In this document: piece by piece, positions 25,829 through 33,980 of the stretch | Layout: every line of letters starts with the position of its first letter | How positions within the stretch are numbered: position 1 is the stretch's first letter | Assembly: GCF_007713685.1 (NCBI RefSeq) | Contig: NZ_VMRJ01000003.1 | Location: forward strand, 310,001 to 374,000 | DNA length: 64,000 nucleotides | Source: Hymenobacter setariae | Lineage (GTDB): Bacteria > Bacteroidota > Bacteroidia > Cytophagales > Hymenobacteraceae | Reading direction: 5' to 3' | The notes under the pieces: generated by a model | Told to the model about the DNA's origin: nothing | The model's database searches: none | The model's input: only the letters and a program-made list of their open reading frames with translations | Translations under genes and position numbers: made by a program

Positions 25829-26239
25829 CTAAAATGGCGTGCGGCGGGCGTGATTCGAGCCCCACTTCAATATCACCGAAAAGAGGATGAACCACAGCGG
25901 CGCTACCAACGTATTGGTAATGATGAAGTAGCGCATGTACGGGTCGCGCACTGCGCCCGCGCCTATGCTCACGCGGTAGGCCAGCAGGGCACCTAGGCCC
26001 GCTACTAATAGCAGCACCAATAGCCAGTGCGTGGGCTTGTACAAGCCTTGGTGCGTAAGCGCTGGAATGGCGTGATTGAAGATGTAGTAAAAAACGACTA
26101 CCAGCGCCAGCGCTGTGAGCAGGGTGTAGAAGCCGGCGGTGTTGAAAATCTCGGCCTTATACAGCCCGTACATCGGCGATTTGCGGTCGTAGAAAAGCCC
26201 GATGCCACTAGTGTACAGGCTATTGAAAAATTGCTGCAT
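25829..26239 (-). CDS. Small three-helix membrane protein of unknown function
   Basis: 136 residues from ATG 26239. Three membrane segments are clear: about 36-54 (GFYTLLTALALVVVFYYIF), 70-88 (THWLLVLLLVAGLGALLAY) and 105-124 (FIITNTLVAPLWFILFSVIL). It ends in a short basic tail. I recognise no family. It lies 15 nt after the lipoprotein gene and before the tubulin-like gene, so it is likely part of the same transcription unit and could be the membrane anchor for the cytoplasmic GTPase and ATPase. Confidence 0.75.
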   Translation of the reverse strand: MQQFFNSLYTSGIGLFYDRKSPMYGLYKAEIFNTAGFYTLLTALALVVVFYYIFNHAIPALTHQGLYKPTHWLLVLLLVAGLGALLAYRVSIGAGAVRDPYMRYFIITNTLVAPLWFILFSVILKWGSNHARRTPF

Positions 26240-26254
26240 GGAAAGGAGGCGTTT

Positions 26255-27568
26255 TTATTGGGAGAGGGCGAAAGTGGCGGTAAAGACAGGCGGCATGGTT
26301 TGCGGAAAGGCCTCGCGCACGCCGTTCATGATTTCGGTGAGGCGGTAGGTGTGCGGCTCGGCAGTGGGCTGGTTGTCGTTTTCGGTGCTGCGCTGGGCTA
26401 CCCAGCCCGGAATGCCAGGGGCAGGTAGCGTCAGGGTGAGCTGGCCGCCCGCCTTGGGGAAGTCGCTGAGATGCAGGCGTAGGGTGTGGGTGTAGGCTTG
26501 CAATTCGGGCACGCTGGTGGTCGGCTTAATGGAATTGGGCAACAGCTTCACGGTGCCGTTGGGCACCTGGGCTTGCAAGTTGCGCGCCAGAAAGGCGGGC
26601 TCGCGCCACGCGGCGGGCAGTTGGCGCAGGTCGAGGGCCACGGTGAAATCCACACCCTCCTTAACGTCGCTTACCTCTAGATTCGTACTTACGCCAGCTC
26701 CACCGTAGGAAATCGACCCATTGCCACCGGGTGCGAGTGGGTTGCTGGCCGGCACTTGCGTGAGCACCGCCGCGTAGGGCACCCTAGGGAACGTCAGCCC
26801 AAAATACGCCTGCTGCGTGGTGGCGCCCGTAGCCGGCACTACCTCATTAACGTAGCGCGCCACGGCCGCAGGCGGCCCGATTACCCAGATATAATAGGGC
26901 AGAGTCTCGCCCTTCAGGGGCCGCTGCTTGAGCGGCGTTTTCACGGCCGGATGGTAGGTGCCATAAAACTTCGACGTCTCGCCCAGCACGGCCACGGCCA
27001 GCCCTTTCTTCGTGACAGTCGCTAGCGCGTCGGTGATATTGACGTTCATCAAGGCGCTGGTCGCCTGGTTTTTGGGGCCGTAGATGAAGTCGGAAACGAC
27101 CACGTTCACCTTGTCGGCCGCCTGGGGCAGGGCCAGGATATTTTCAAGCATCGTGGGCAGCTCAGTACCTAGGGCGGCCTCGTGAGTGTCGCCCTGCACT
27201 ATCTCTCGAAAGTGTGCATAGGTGCTAGCCTGCGGTGCCTTGTTCAGCGATAACCAAAACTTAGTATCGGCCACAGCCGGGCTGCTATTGGTACGCGAGG
27301 CCAGCAAGCTCACGCGCTGTTGAAACGCCGTGGGCTCGGTAGCCGTGGTGTTGGCGGGCATGAAGCCGCGCATGCCGCCCGATAACTCCAGAAAAATATT
27401 GGCTTGGATGGGAGCCGCGGCGTCGGCCTTGGTAGTGGCTGCCGCTGGCTTAGCTGGGGCGGCTGCCGTGTCAGTCGTTGTTTTCGTATCGTCAACTTCC
27501 CCGCAACTACTGAGCAAGACGCCGCCAAGCGCGCCCATCAATAGTGCTTTCGTAAGTGCAGTGTGCAT
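26255..27568 (-). CDS. Lipoprotein with a possible vWA-like domain
   Basis: 437 residues from ATG 27568. The signal peptide ends in a lipobox, LLSSC (Cys22), followed by an Ala/Thr/Lys linker. Residues about 52-200 resemble a von Willebrand A fold: IQANIFLELSGGMRGFMPAN in the position of the DxSxS metal site, then NVVVSDFIYGPKNQATSALM and LAVAVLGETSKF. The metal-site aspartate is replaced by glutamate (ELSGGM), so a canonical MIDAS is not confirmed. The C-terminal half looks like beta-sandwich domains (VDFTVALDLRQLPAAWREPA, GQLTLTLPAPGIPGW). It is the first gene of the cytomotive-like block and begins downstream of the terminator at 27647-27696. Confidence 0.65.
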   Translation of the reverse strand: MHTALTKALLMGALGGVLLSSCGEVDDTKTTTDTAAAPAKPAAATTKADAAAPIQANIFLELSGGMRGFMPANTTATEPTAFQQRVSLLASRTNSSPAVADTKFWLSLNKAPQASTYAHFREIVQGDTHEAALGTELPTMLENILALPQAADKVNVVVSDFIYGPKNQATSALMNVNITDALATVTKKGLAVAVLGETSKFYGTYHPAVKTPLKQRPLKGETLPYYIWVIGPPAAVARYVNEVVPATGATTQQAYFGLTFPRVPYAAVLTQVPASNPLAPGGNGSISYGGAGVSTNLEVSDVKEGVDFTVALDLRQLPAAWREPAFLARNLQAQVPNGTVKLLPNSIKPTTSVPELQAYTHTLRLHLSDFPKAGGQLTLTLPAPGIPGWVAQRSTENDNQPTAEPHTYRLTEIMNGVREAFPQTMPPVFTATFALSQ

Positions 27569-27646
27569 AGGTAAAACCAGCTACTTGGTAGTAACAACTA
27601 CCGTTGAGGCCGCAAGTAACGACAAGCGACGGATTTACAACATACG

Positions 27647-27696
27647 CGCCAAAAAAACGGGCGTTAGGAAACGAGCTATTCCGCTTCCTAACGCCC
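27647..27696 (-). terminator. Intrinsic terminator after the TOPRIM-like gene
   Basis: On the minus strand GGGCGTTAGGAA (27696-27685) pairs perfectly with TTCCTAACGCCC (27670-27659), followed by a GTTTTTTTGG tract. This should end transcription from the ATPase/TOPRIM unit and separate it from the lipoprotein-led block. Confidence 0.9.
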
Positions 27697-27780
27697 TAAA
27701 GGCCTGCCTTCTTATTTTAGCTTAGCCTAGCAGCTCCTCAAATATCCTCCCGCGTCAGCGATATAGATAGGCAGGGCGGG

Positions 27781-28401
27781 CTAAATAGATAAGCGAGCAG
27801 ATAGATAATTGCTTACGTCTTGATGAAACAATCGGAAGCTTTCAGATACATTGGCCAGCCAAGCTATATCTAATCCCGCCGCTAGTTCTGCTACTAGCTC
27901 ATCCTTAGTTTGCTCAGCAGGTAAGCGAGGATGCTCCTCATACACCTCTCGCTTTACGGCTTCATTCACAATAGATTCTAGGCCTCGGCAGTCTTTGGCA
28001 AGTTTCCCATCAGCATGACGTTGCAAGGCTAGTAACCAATGCTCTAGGCACTGCATGGGTAGTATAAATATTGTGCTTGCTTTCCAATCGCTGCGGTCAA
28101 TACCAACAATTTGGTCTGCAAACCAGCCTAAGCGCTCAACTCGGATTGAAGAGGTAGCAGCATCTAAATCGCGGCCGATAAATAAGCAGTCCAGCCGGTA
28201 TTGAGCTTGGCCAAAACCAGCTAGCCAAGCTTCGCAGAATCCTTTGTCGACTCCTTTATTATTGATGCCTTTAAACTTCTTACTGTACCAAGCGTGAGCT
28301 TGAAACTCCACCGGATACAGGGCGGCCACTTTCAAAAGGTATTGTTCCAGAAACCGAGCTTGCCCTTCATCTTCTCCAAAGAAGCCATAGGTCAGTGTCA
28401 T
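27781..28401 (-). CDS. TOPRIM-like protein (DUF4276/RloB type), partner of AAA ATPase
   Basis: 206 residues from ATG 28401, whose first bases overlap the stop of the ATPase gene (ATGA). The N-terminus YGFFGEDEGQARFLEQYL carries the conserved glutamates of a TOPRIM-type active site. LDCLFIGRDLDAA (about 70-82) supplies the aspartate pair (D78, D80), and FILPMQCLEHWLLALQ matches the conserved tail of DUF4276/RloB-like proteins. Such proteins sit beside SMC/ABC-type ATPases in OLD, PARIS-like and related defence modules. The function is inferred: an effector nuclease or RNA/DNA-cleaving subunit controlled by the ATPase. A terminator follows. Confidence 0.7.
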   Translation of the reverse strand: MTLTYGFFGEDEGQARFLEQYLLKVAALYPVEFQAHAWYSKKFKGINNKGVDKGFCEAWLAGFGQAQYRLDCLFIGRDLDAATSSIRVERLGWFADQIVGIDRSDWKASTIFILPMQCLEHWLLALQRHADGKLAKDCRGLESIVNEAVKREVYEEHPRLPAEQTKDELVAELAAGLDIAWLANVSESFRLFHQDVSNYLSARLSI

Positions 28402-29492
28402 AGCGGCACGCCTCCTAAGAACCCTGACAACCAATATTCACCTAGTGAATCTTTGTAGCTGGTTGGCGGTAACCCTTGTGCAGCGTATTCCTCATTAGTT
28501 TTCGCGATGAGGTCAGCAGCGTTGTGAATTACCGTTTCACCATTCTCCCGGTCAAATACTGAAATGCATTCAGGTATATCAGCGAAATGGTCTACTACGT
28601 AGGGGCTGTGTGAGGTGAGGATTATTTGAATATCGCGCAGTCGAGCTAGTTCAAATATAAAATCTATTACTTCTTTGATGCGGCGGGGATGAATACCTTT
28701 CTCCGGCTCTTCTAGTAAAAGTATTTTCGGTGGGTCGGGCTGGTGAATAATGCATAAAAGTGCTAAGAAATATAATACTCCCTCTGACACTTCCTCTGCC
28801 CAATATCCTATTTCCTTCTTGTCAAAAAACTTTAGTTTGAACCTGCCCGACTCATTAGGGTCCGCAGGTGTTGAAATAGAAACTAATTCCTCATTACATT
28901 GTGATAAGTCCTGCTCTAATCTCCTAAATCTTGATTTATGATTCTGGCTTAAATCGAAAATGAAAGAAACCAAATTTGAACCGTCAGCAGCTACTTTATA
29001 TTCATAAACTATAGTGGAAGAATTTTGAAACTTTGCTGGGTCTGGTTTAAAGATGTAACTATCTTTTAGATAATGTCGAAGAGCTAATATTGACCTGTTT
29101 TTTTTAGGATAGAATCCTGGCATTTCTTCATTAGATGCAAGAATTTGGGTAACCTTACTTAGGTTGGTGTCAAGAAGCCCTACTATTCCTCCTTGTCCTA
29201 CAGCAAAATGAATTGGGTCGATATCCTCGCGTTCGAAATTAATACCGTAGTTGATACTTCTTATCTCAGGTGGAATAAACTCTTTGCTCCTAGTTATTAT
29301 TGATGCAAAAATGTCTCTCGCCTCTTTATGACGATGGAAGACGTTATCTATTGCATAATTTAAAAATTCTATTCCCTTCAAAAAATTCGACTTCCCCGAA
29401 TTGTTCGGCCCAATAAACAGATTCACCTGCCCCAGCTTCACCGAGGCGTCGCGGATGCTGCGGAAGTTTTGGATGCGGATGGAAGTAAGCAT
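28398..29492 (-). CDS. AAA/ABC-type ATPase of the OLD/RecF group
   Basis: 364 residues from ATG 29492. Walker A is FIGPNNSGKSNFLKG (residues 26-40). Walker B is KILLLEEPEKGIHPR (near 257), followed by the switch LTSHSPYVVDHF. The N-terminus SIRIQNFRSIRDASVKLGQV is typical of AAA_15/AAA_21 ATPases. The DNA of the middle part (about 28.6-29.4 kb) is clearly more AT-rich than the flanks, a sign of recent acquisition. Its stop codon overlaps the start of the TOPRIM-like gene, so the two are translationally coupled. The upstream SNF2 gene ends 8 nt before this start. A role in phage defence is plausible but not shown. Confidence 0.88.
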   Translation of the reverse strand: MLTSIRIQNFRSIRDASVKLGQVNLFIGPNNSGKSNFLKGIEFLNYAIDNVFHRHKEARDIFASIITRSKEFIPPEIRSINYGINFEREDIDPIHFAVGQGGIVGLLDTNLSKVTQILASNEEMPGFYPKKNRSILALRHYLKDSYIFKPDPAKFQNSSTIVYEYKVAADGSNLVSFIFDLSQNHKSRFRRLEQDLSQCNEELVSISTPADPNESGRFKLKFFDKKEIGYWAEEVSEGVLYFLALLCIIHQPDPPKILLLEEPEKGIHPRRIKEVIDFIFELARLRDIQIILTSHSPYVVDHFADIPECISVFDRENGETVIHNAADLIAKTNEEYAAQGLPPTSYKDSLGEYWLSGFLGGVPL

Positions 29493-29500
29493 GGCTAAAG

Positions 29501-32500
29501 TTATCCTAGTAATTCCTCAATATCCTCCCGCGTCAGCGACTTTATCACGGCCTCATCGGTTGTTATCAAGTCGCTCACCAATTGCAGCTTGCGGCGTTGC
29601 AGGGCTAGGATTTTTTCCTCTACTGTATTCTGGCTGATGAACTTGTAGACGAAGACGGGTCGCTGCTGCCCGATGCGGTGGGCGCGGTCAATGGCCTGGG
29701 CTTCCACAGCGGGGTTCCACCAGGGGTCGAGGATGAAGACATAGTCGGCGGCCGTAAGGTTGAGGCCCACGCCGCCCGCTTTGAGGCTGATAAGGAAGAT
29801 TTTAAGGTTCTTATCGTGCTGAAAGCGCTCTACTTCGGCCTGGCGGTCGCGGGTGTGACCGTCTAGGTAGGCGTAGCTGAGCTGGCGCTCGTCGAGGCCC
29901 GCACGTACTAGAGCCAAGTGCTGAACAAACTGGCTAAATACCAGTACTTTGTGTCCCTCGGCAATAACGCTGCGGAGCATCCGCAGTATCTCGCGCATCT
30001 TGCCCGATTCGCCTTCGTATTTGTCGTCGGCGAGGCGCGGGTGGTTGGCTATCTGGCGCAGGCGCGTGAGGCCTTGCAGCAGCAGTAGCTGAGTGCCGCC
30101 GGCCGGTGTAGGCGCGTGGCCCTCCAGGCTTTCGAGGATTTTATTGCGGTAAAAGCTTTTGGTTTCCTCGTAAAACTGCGCTTGTTCCTCCGTGAGGGGG
30201 CAATAGCTGAGATGCTCGGTTTTCTCGGGCAGCTCGCTGGCTACTTGGGCTTTATGTCGGCGCAGCACAAAGGGCTTGATGAGCGCGTGCAGCTTCTTAG
30301 TGCGGCTCTCGTCCTGGTTCTTCTCGATGGGCTTCACGAACTCCTTGCGGAAGAACGCTTGCGTGCCCAGCAGACCGGGATTAATAAAGGTCATTTGCGA
30401 CCACAGGTCCATCGTGCTGTTCTCAACTGGCGTGCCGGTGAGGATGAGCCGGTGCCGCGCTCGCAGCTGCCGCACGGCCTGTGCCGTAGTCGAAGAGGGG
30501 TTTTTAATGGCCTGTGACTCGTCTAGTATCACGTAGTCAAATTGGTAGCTCGCCAGCAGCTCGGTGTCGAGCCGCACGATACCGTAGCTGGTCAGCACGA
30601 TGTCGTAGTCGGCAAACTGGGCCACGTTTTTGTCGCGGTAGGTGCCGGTGTATACCAGCAGGCGTAGGCTAGGCGTGAACTTACGCGCCTCCGCCATCCA
30701 GTTATAAACCAGTGAAGTAGGTAGCACGAGCAGCGAGGCGGCGCCCTGGCTTGCGCCGCTTTCTTGACGCTCGAGTAGCATTACCAGCGTTTGTACACTC
30801 TTGCCCAGGCCCATGTCGTCGGCCAGGCAGCCGCCGAGGTGGTAGTCTTGCACAAAGCGCAGCCAGTTGTAGCCCGCCTGCTGGTAGGGCCGCAGCGTGC
30901 CCCGGAAGCCCACTGGCAGCGGCCGGTCTTCTACCGCCGCAAAGTCACGCAGCTTTTCAAGGCGGCGCGTGAGGGTGACGGTAGCAAGGTTATCCTGCTC
31001 TAAGTCATTGATTAACGACAGGTGGTGCCGGCGTAAGGCCAGCGGCTGGCCCTCGGTTTCTTCAGCAAAGGCGAACAGCTCTAGGTAGTCAGTAAACCAC
31101 TCATCAGGGATGAACGCGACTTGCCCGTTGGGCAACCGGTACTCGCGGCGGCGCTGCAAGATGTAGGGCCGCAGCCGGATAAACGGCACGGCAAACTCGC
31201 CAAACCACACCGTGCCGCGCACGTCAAACCAATCACCACGCTCCTCGATGCCCACCTCAACCCGCACAGGGCCAATGAAATAGTCCTGGCTAGCCGTTTC
31301 GCTGCCCTGCACCTGAAAGCCGAGCTCACCTAGGGCCGGCGCGTTGTCGTGCAGCCAGCGGAAGGCCTCAGCCTTGGGCAGCGAGGCGTGGCCCTCGGCG
31401 TCGAGGGGTAGGCCGCGCTGGCGCAGTTCGTCGGCGCGGTCGTTTTCTTCCTTAGCCGAGCGCAGCAGGCGGCGAAAAATGTACGAGTCCGCGTCTTCTT
31501 CCAGCTGCACGCTCATGGGGCGCGGCGGCGTCAGGGGCAGGTCGTAGGCGCCATAGCGAAAGGTGAGGTTGAAAAACAACGGAGCTTCATCGGTGCCGGC
31601 GCCGGGTACTACCACGGGCTTGGGCAGCGGCACCCGGCCACGCCTAGGTGGGCCGGGCGGGCGCACGGGCACCACAGGCGTGCCCGCGGCGGGTGCGGGC
31701 GGCACGTCCGAAAACGTGAGCTGGGGCCGGGCTAGGTAGCGCTCGGTGCGAATGTCGAAGCCGCGCGCGTGCACGTCAAACGACTCCATGAGTGGGGCCA
31801 CGAACTTCTGGAAGTAGTTCTTCTCCACGGCCCGCGGCACCACGATAAACTTCTTGTTCAGAAACGGCAGCAGCTTGCGTCCATCCACGTCGTGGCGGAA
31901 GTGATAGAGCACGTTGTCCACCATTAGCCAAGCTGGCTGCTGGCACACGAGTACGGCGTTTTTAAACTGAAAGTCAAGTTTTTGATTCTGGTACTGAATC
32001 GTAGGGAAATAGTGCGTGCCTTCCTCGTTGCGCCGAAAGTGAAATAGAACAGAAGCAGGAACTGGTGCCAGTTTCAGCTCACGCCAGGTAGGCTCGCCGT
32101 CGCGGCCCATGATGAATACCTGCTTTTCTTGCAGCCCGGTTAGCAGCTTGGCCAGCCGCGTTTGGATGTAGCGGGCTATGGCTTCCTGCAAAGGCTTATC
32201 GCCTTTTTCGGGGTGGTAGGTTTTTAGAAAGAACTCGGCCGTCGTGATTTTGCGCGGCCAAAATTCTTTGATTACCGCTTCCTGCTGCAGCTCATCGCAA
32301 AGCTTAATCAGCTCGTAGTCGTCGTCTTCTAGGCCGTCGGCAAACTCGGGTGCGTTCTTGCTCGATACCATTTGGTGTTGCAGCGTGAGCTGCCCCCGGG
32401 GCCCCAGTTGCACGACATGCGCCGAAAACAGGTGACCTAGGTATTCGTGAGCAAACAACGAATAAACGAGTTGAAAAGGAAGCGCAGTAGAAACAGTCAT
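29501..32500 (-). CDS. SNF2-family DEAD/DEAH-box helicase
   Basis: 999 residues from ATG 32500. The SNF2 ATPase core starts near residue 535 (RPYQQAGYNWLRFV). It shows motif I DDMGLGKSVQTLVMLLE (near 560), motif II ILDESQAIKNPSS (near 665) and motif III LTGTPVENSTMDLWSQM. The helicase C domain contains VLVFSQFVQHLALV, SLKAGGVGLNLTAADYVF and RAHRIGQQRPVFVYKF. The N-terminal 530 residues are a beta-rich, family-specific region with an internal proline-rich linker (PPAPAAGTPVVPVRPPGPPR). Similar long SNF2 proteins are widespread in Bacteroidota and may serve chromosome maintenance, but ZorD of type I Zorya also belongs to this superfamily. It is co-oriented with the ATPase/TOPRIM pair 8 nt downstream. 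Confidence 0.92.
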   Translation of the reverse strand: MTVSTALPFQLVYSLFAHEYLGHLFSAHVVQLGPRGQLTLQHQMVSSKNAPEFADGLEDDDYELIKLCDELQQEAVIKEFWPRKITTAEFFLKTYHPEKGDKPLQEAIARYIQTRLAKLLTGLQEKQVFIMGRDGEPTWRELKLAPVPASVLFHFRRNEEGTHYFPTIQYQNQKLDFQFKNAVLVCQQPAWLMVDNVLYHFRHDVDGRKLLPFLNKKFIVVPRAVEKNYFQKFVAPLMESFDVHARGFDIRTERYLARPQLTFSDVPPAPAAGTPVVPVRPPGPPRRGRVPLPKPVVVPGAGTDEAPLFFNLTFRYGAYDLPLTPPRPMSVQLEEDADSYIFRRLLRSAKEENDRADELRQRGLPLDAEGHASLPKAEAFRWLHDNAPALGELGFQVQGSETASQDYFIGPVRVEVGIEERGDWFDVRGTVWFGEFAVPFIRLRPYILQRRREYRLPNGQVAFIPDEWFTDYLELFAFAEETEGQPLALRRHHLSLINDLEQDNLATVTLTRRLEKLRDFAAVEDRPLPVGFRGTLRPYQQAGYNWLRFVQDYHLGGCLADDMGLGKSVQTLVMLLERQESGASQGAASLLVLPTSLVYNWMAEARKFTPSLRLLVYTGTYRDKNVAQFADYDIVLTSYGIVRLDTELLASYQFDYVILDESQAIKNPSSTTAQAVRQLRARHRLILTGTPVENSTMDLWSQMTFINPGLLGTQAFFRKEFVKPIEKNQDESRTKKLHALIKPFVLRRHKAQVASELPEKTEHLSYCPLTEEQAQFYEETKSFYRNKILESLEGHAPTPAGGTQLLLLQGLTRLRQIANHPRLADDKYEGESGKMREILRMLRSVIAEGHKVLVFSQFVQHLALVRAGLDERQLSYAYLDGHTRDRQAEVERFQHDKNLKIFLISLKAGGVGLNLTAADYVFILDPWWNPAVEAQAIDRAHRIGQQRPVFVYKFISQNTVEEKILALQRRKLQLVSDLITTDEAVIKSLTREDIEELLG

Positions 32501-32609
32501 AGCCGAACACGAGAACGTGCAAGTTAGCCCTCAAAGCCAAAATTGCACATCTGCTCAGCTTACTCAATAAAGCAAGGTTGTGTTCGCCCGTTTTGGCTAG
32601 TAAACTAGC

Positions 32610-33842
32610 CTAGAGGTTTTCCTTCACGTCCATGCGTCCTGCATTCAGCGCTGGGCGTATAGAAACGGCCAAAGTAATGGCAATGATAGCCAAGCAAATA
32701 AAGAAAATGTCGGCGGCTTGCATTTTTACTGGGTATGAGTCCACAATACTGGTGGCCATGCCCATGCTCACAATGTGAAAGGTTTGCTGCGCCCAGCAAA
32801 TTGTGACGCCCAGCACCAGCCCCGACACTGCCCCTACCAGCGCCACGATGGCCCCTACTAGCAAAAACGACCGGCGAACCGTCTGCTCGCTCGCGCCCAT
32901 GGCTAGCAGCACGGCAATGTCCTTGCGCTTATCGATAACCAGCATCGAGAGCGAGAAAAAGATGTTGAGCGAGGCGATAAGCAGAATGAATGCAAACGTG
33001 ATAAAGACGAATAACTTTTCAATCTTAATGGCTTTTAACAAGCTAACGTGCTGCTCATCCGAGTCCTGTACCACAAAGCCACTACCTAGGCTCTCGCGCA
33101 ACTCTTCCTTTACATTGTCGAGCTTAAAGCTGTTGCCTACCCGCACGTAGAGCGCAGTGCGGCGATTGCCATAGTTGAGCAGCCGCTGTGCAAAGCTCAA
33201 GGGCACAAAGAGGTAGCTATCATCGAGGTGCTGCTCAATTTGAAAAATACCACCCGCCAGGATGTTTTCTTCATTAAAGGCCTGGTCGGGATTGATAGAT
33301 AGTGTTTTGCGGCCCGGCACCTGGCGCGGGTACAGGAGCTTGAGCGGGGCTAGGCGGTTGTCGAGCGTGATGCTGAGCTCGTGTTGCACGCCTTCACCCA
33401 CGAGAGCATATTCGAGGTCGCCGCGCCGTAGGCGGTGGTCGCCGGCCTTGATGCTAGAGTCGATGGGGCTTTGACCGAAGTAGTTTTCCGACAGGCCGCG
33501 CATTTTCACTACCATCTGGCGGTCGTGATATTGCAGCAGGGCGTTGTCTTCGATGACTTCGGTGAGCAGGGCCACGCCGGGCGTGTTCTGCACCTTGGCC
33601 AGCAGTGCGGGTGTCATCTCAAAAGATTTGCCCTGCACGGCCGTAATGGCCAGGTTGGGGTCCGACTTGCCGTAGAGCGAGCGTACCAAGTCTTCTAGGC
33701 CATTAAACACCGACAGCACCACGATGAGCGCCATGGTGCCCACTGCCACCCCCACCATCGAAATATTGGAGATGATGGTGATGATGTTACGCTTTTTCTT
33801 GGAAAGAAAGTAGCGCTTGGCAATGAGCAAGGGAACGTTCAC
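32610..33842 (-). CDS. LolC/LolE-type ABC transporter permease (FtsX-like)
   Basis: 410 residues starting at GTG 33842 (no ATG nearby). The first membrane segment lies at about 19-48 (IITIISNISMVGVAVGTMAL), followed by a large periplasmic domain and three C-terminal helices (FVFITFAFILLIASLNIFFS, LLVGAIVALVGAVSGLVLGV, AADIFFICLAIIAITLAVSI). The conserved DKRKDIAVLLAMGASEQTVR loop is the FtsX/MacB_PCD signature. These proteins extract lipoproteins from the inner membrane for transport to the outer membrane. In Bacteroidota the gene often follows rbfA, and here it lies on the same strand with one methyltransferase gene between. Confidence 0.9.
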   Translation of the reverse strand: MNVPLLIAKRYFLSKKKRNIITIISNISMVGVAVGTMALIVVLSVFNGLEDLVRSLYGKSDPNLAITAVQGKSFEMTPALLAKVQNTPGVALLTEVIEDNALLQYHDRQMVVKMRGLSENYFGQSPIDSSIKAGDHRLRRGDLEYALVGEGVQHELSITLDNRLAPLKLLYPRQVPGRKTLSINPDQAFNEENILAGGIFQIEQHLDDSYLFVPLSFAQRLLNYGNRRTALYVRVGNSFKLDNVKEELRESLGSGFVVQDSDEQHVSLLKAIKIEKLFVFITFAFILLIASLNIFFSLSMLVIDKRKDIAVLLAMGASEQTVRRSFLLVGAIVALVGAVSGLVLGVTICWAQQTFHIVSMGMATSIVDSYPVKMQAADIFFICLAIIAITLAVSIRPALNAGRMDVKENL

Positions 33843-33980
33843 GAGACCGCAGATTTAACTGACTTAACGGATAAAATGGATATTATGCGGTTCTGCCTCC
33901 TATTAACTGTTGATTTCTAGAGCCTGATTCTGAACGAGCGAGCATGCACCGCACTCGTTTTCTCCGTTACATCTGTGGCT

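Noticed and set aside
16755..32500. Calling the whole region a canonical Zorya system
   Set aside because: No ZorC homologue was recognised, the SNF2 gene is separated from the stator genes by a terminator and several unrelated genes, and the tubulin-like and actin-like genes are not part of any Zorya type known to me.
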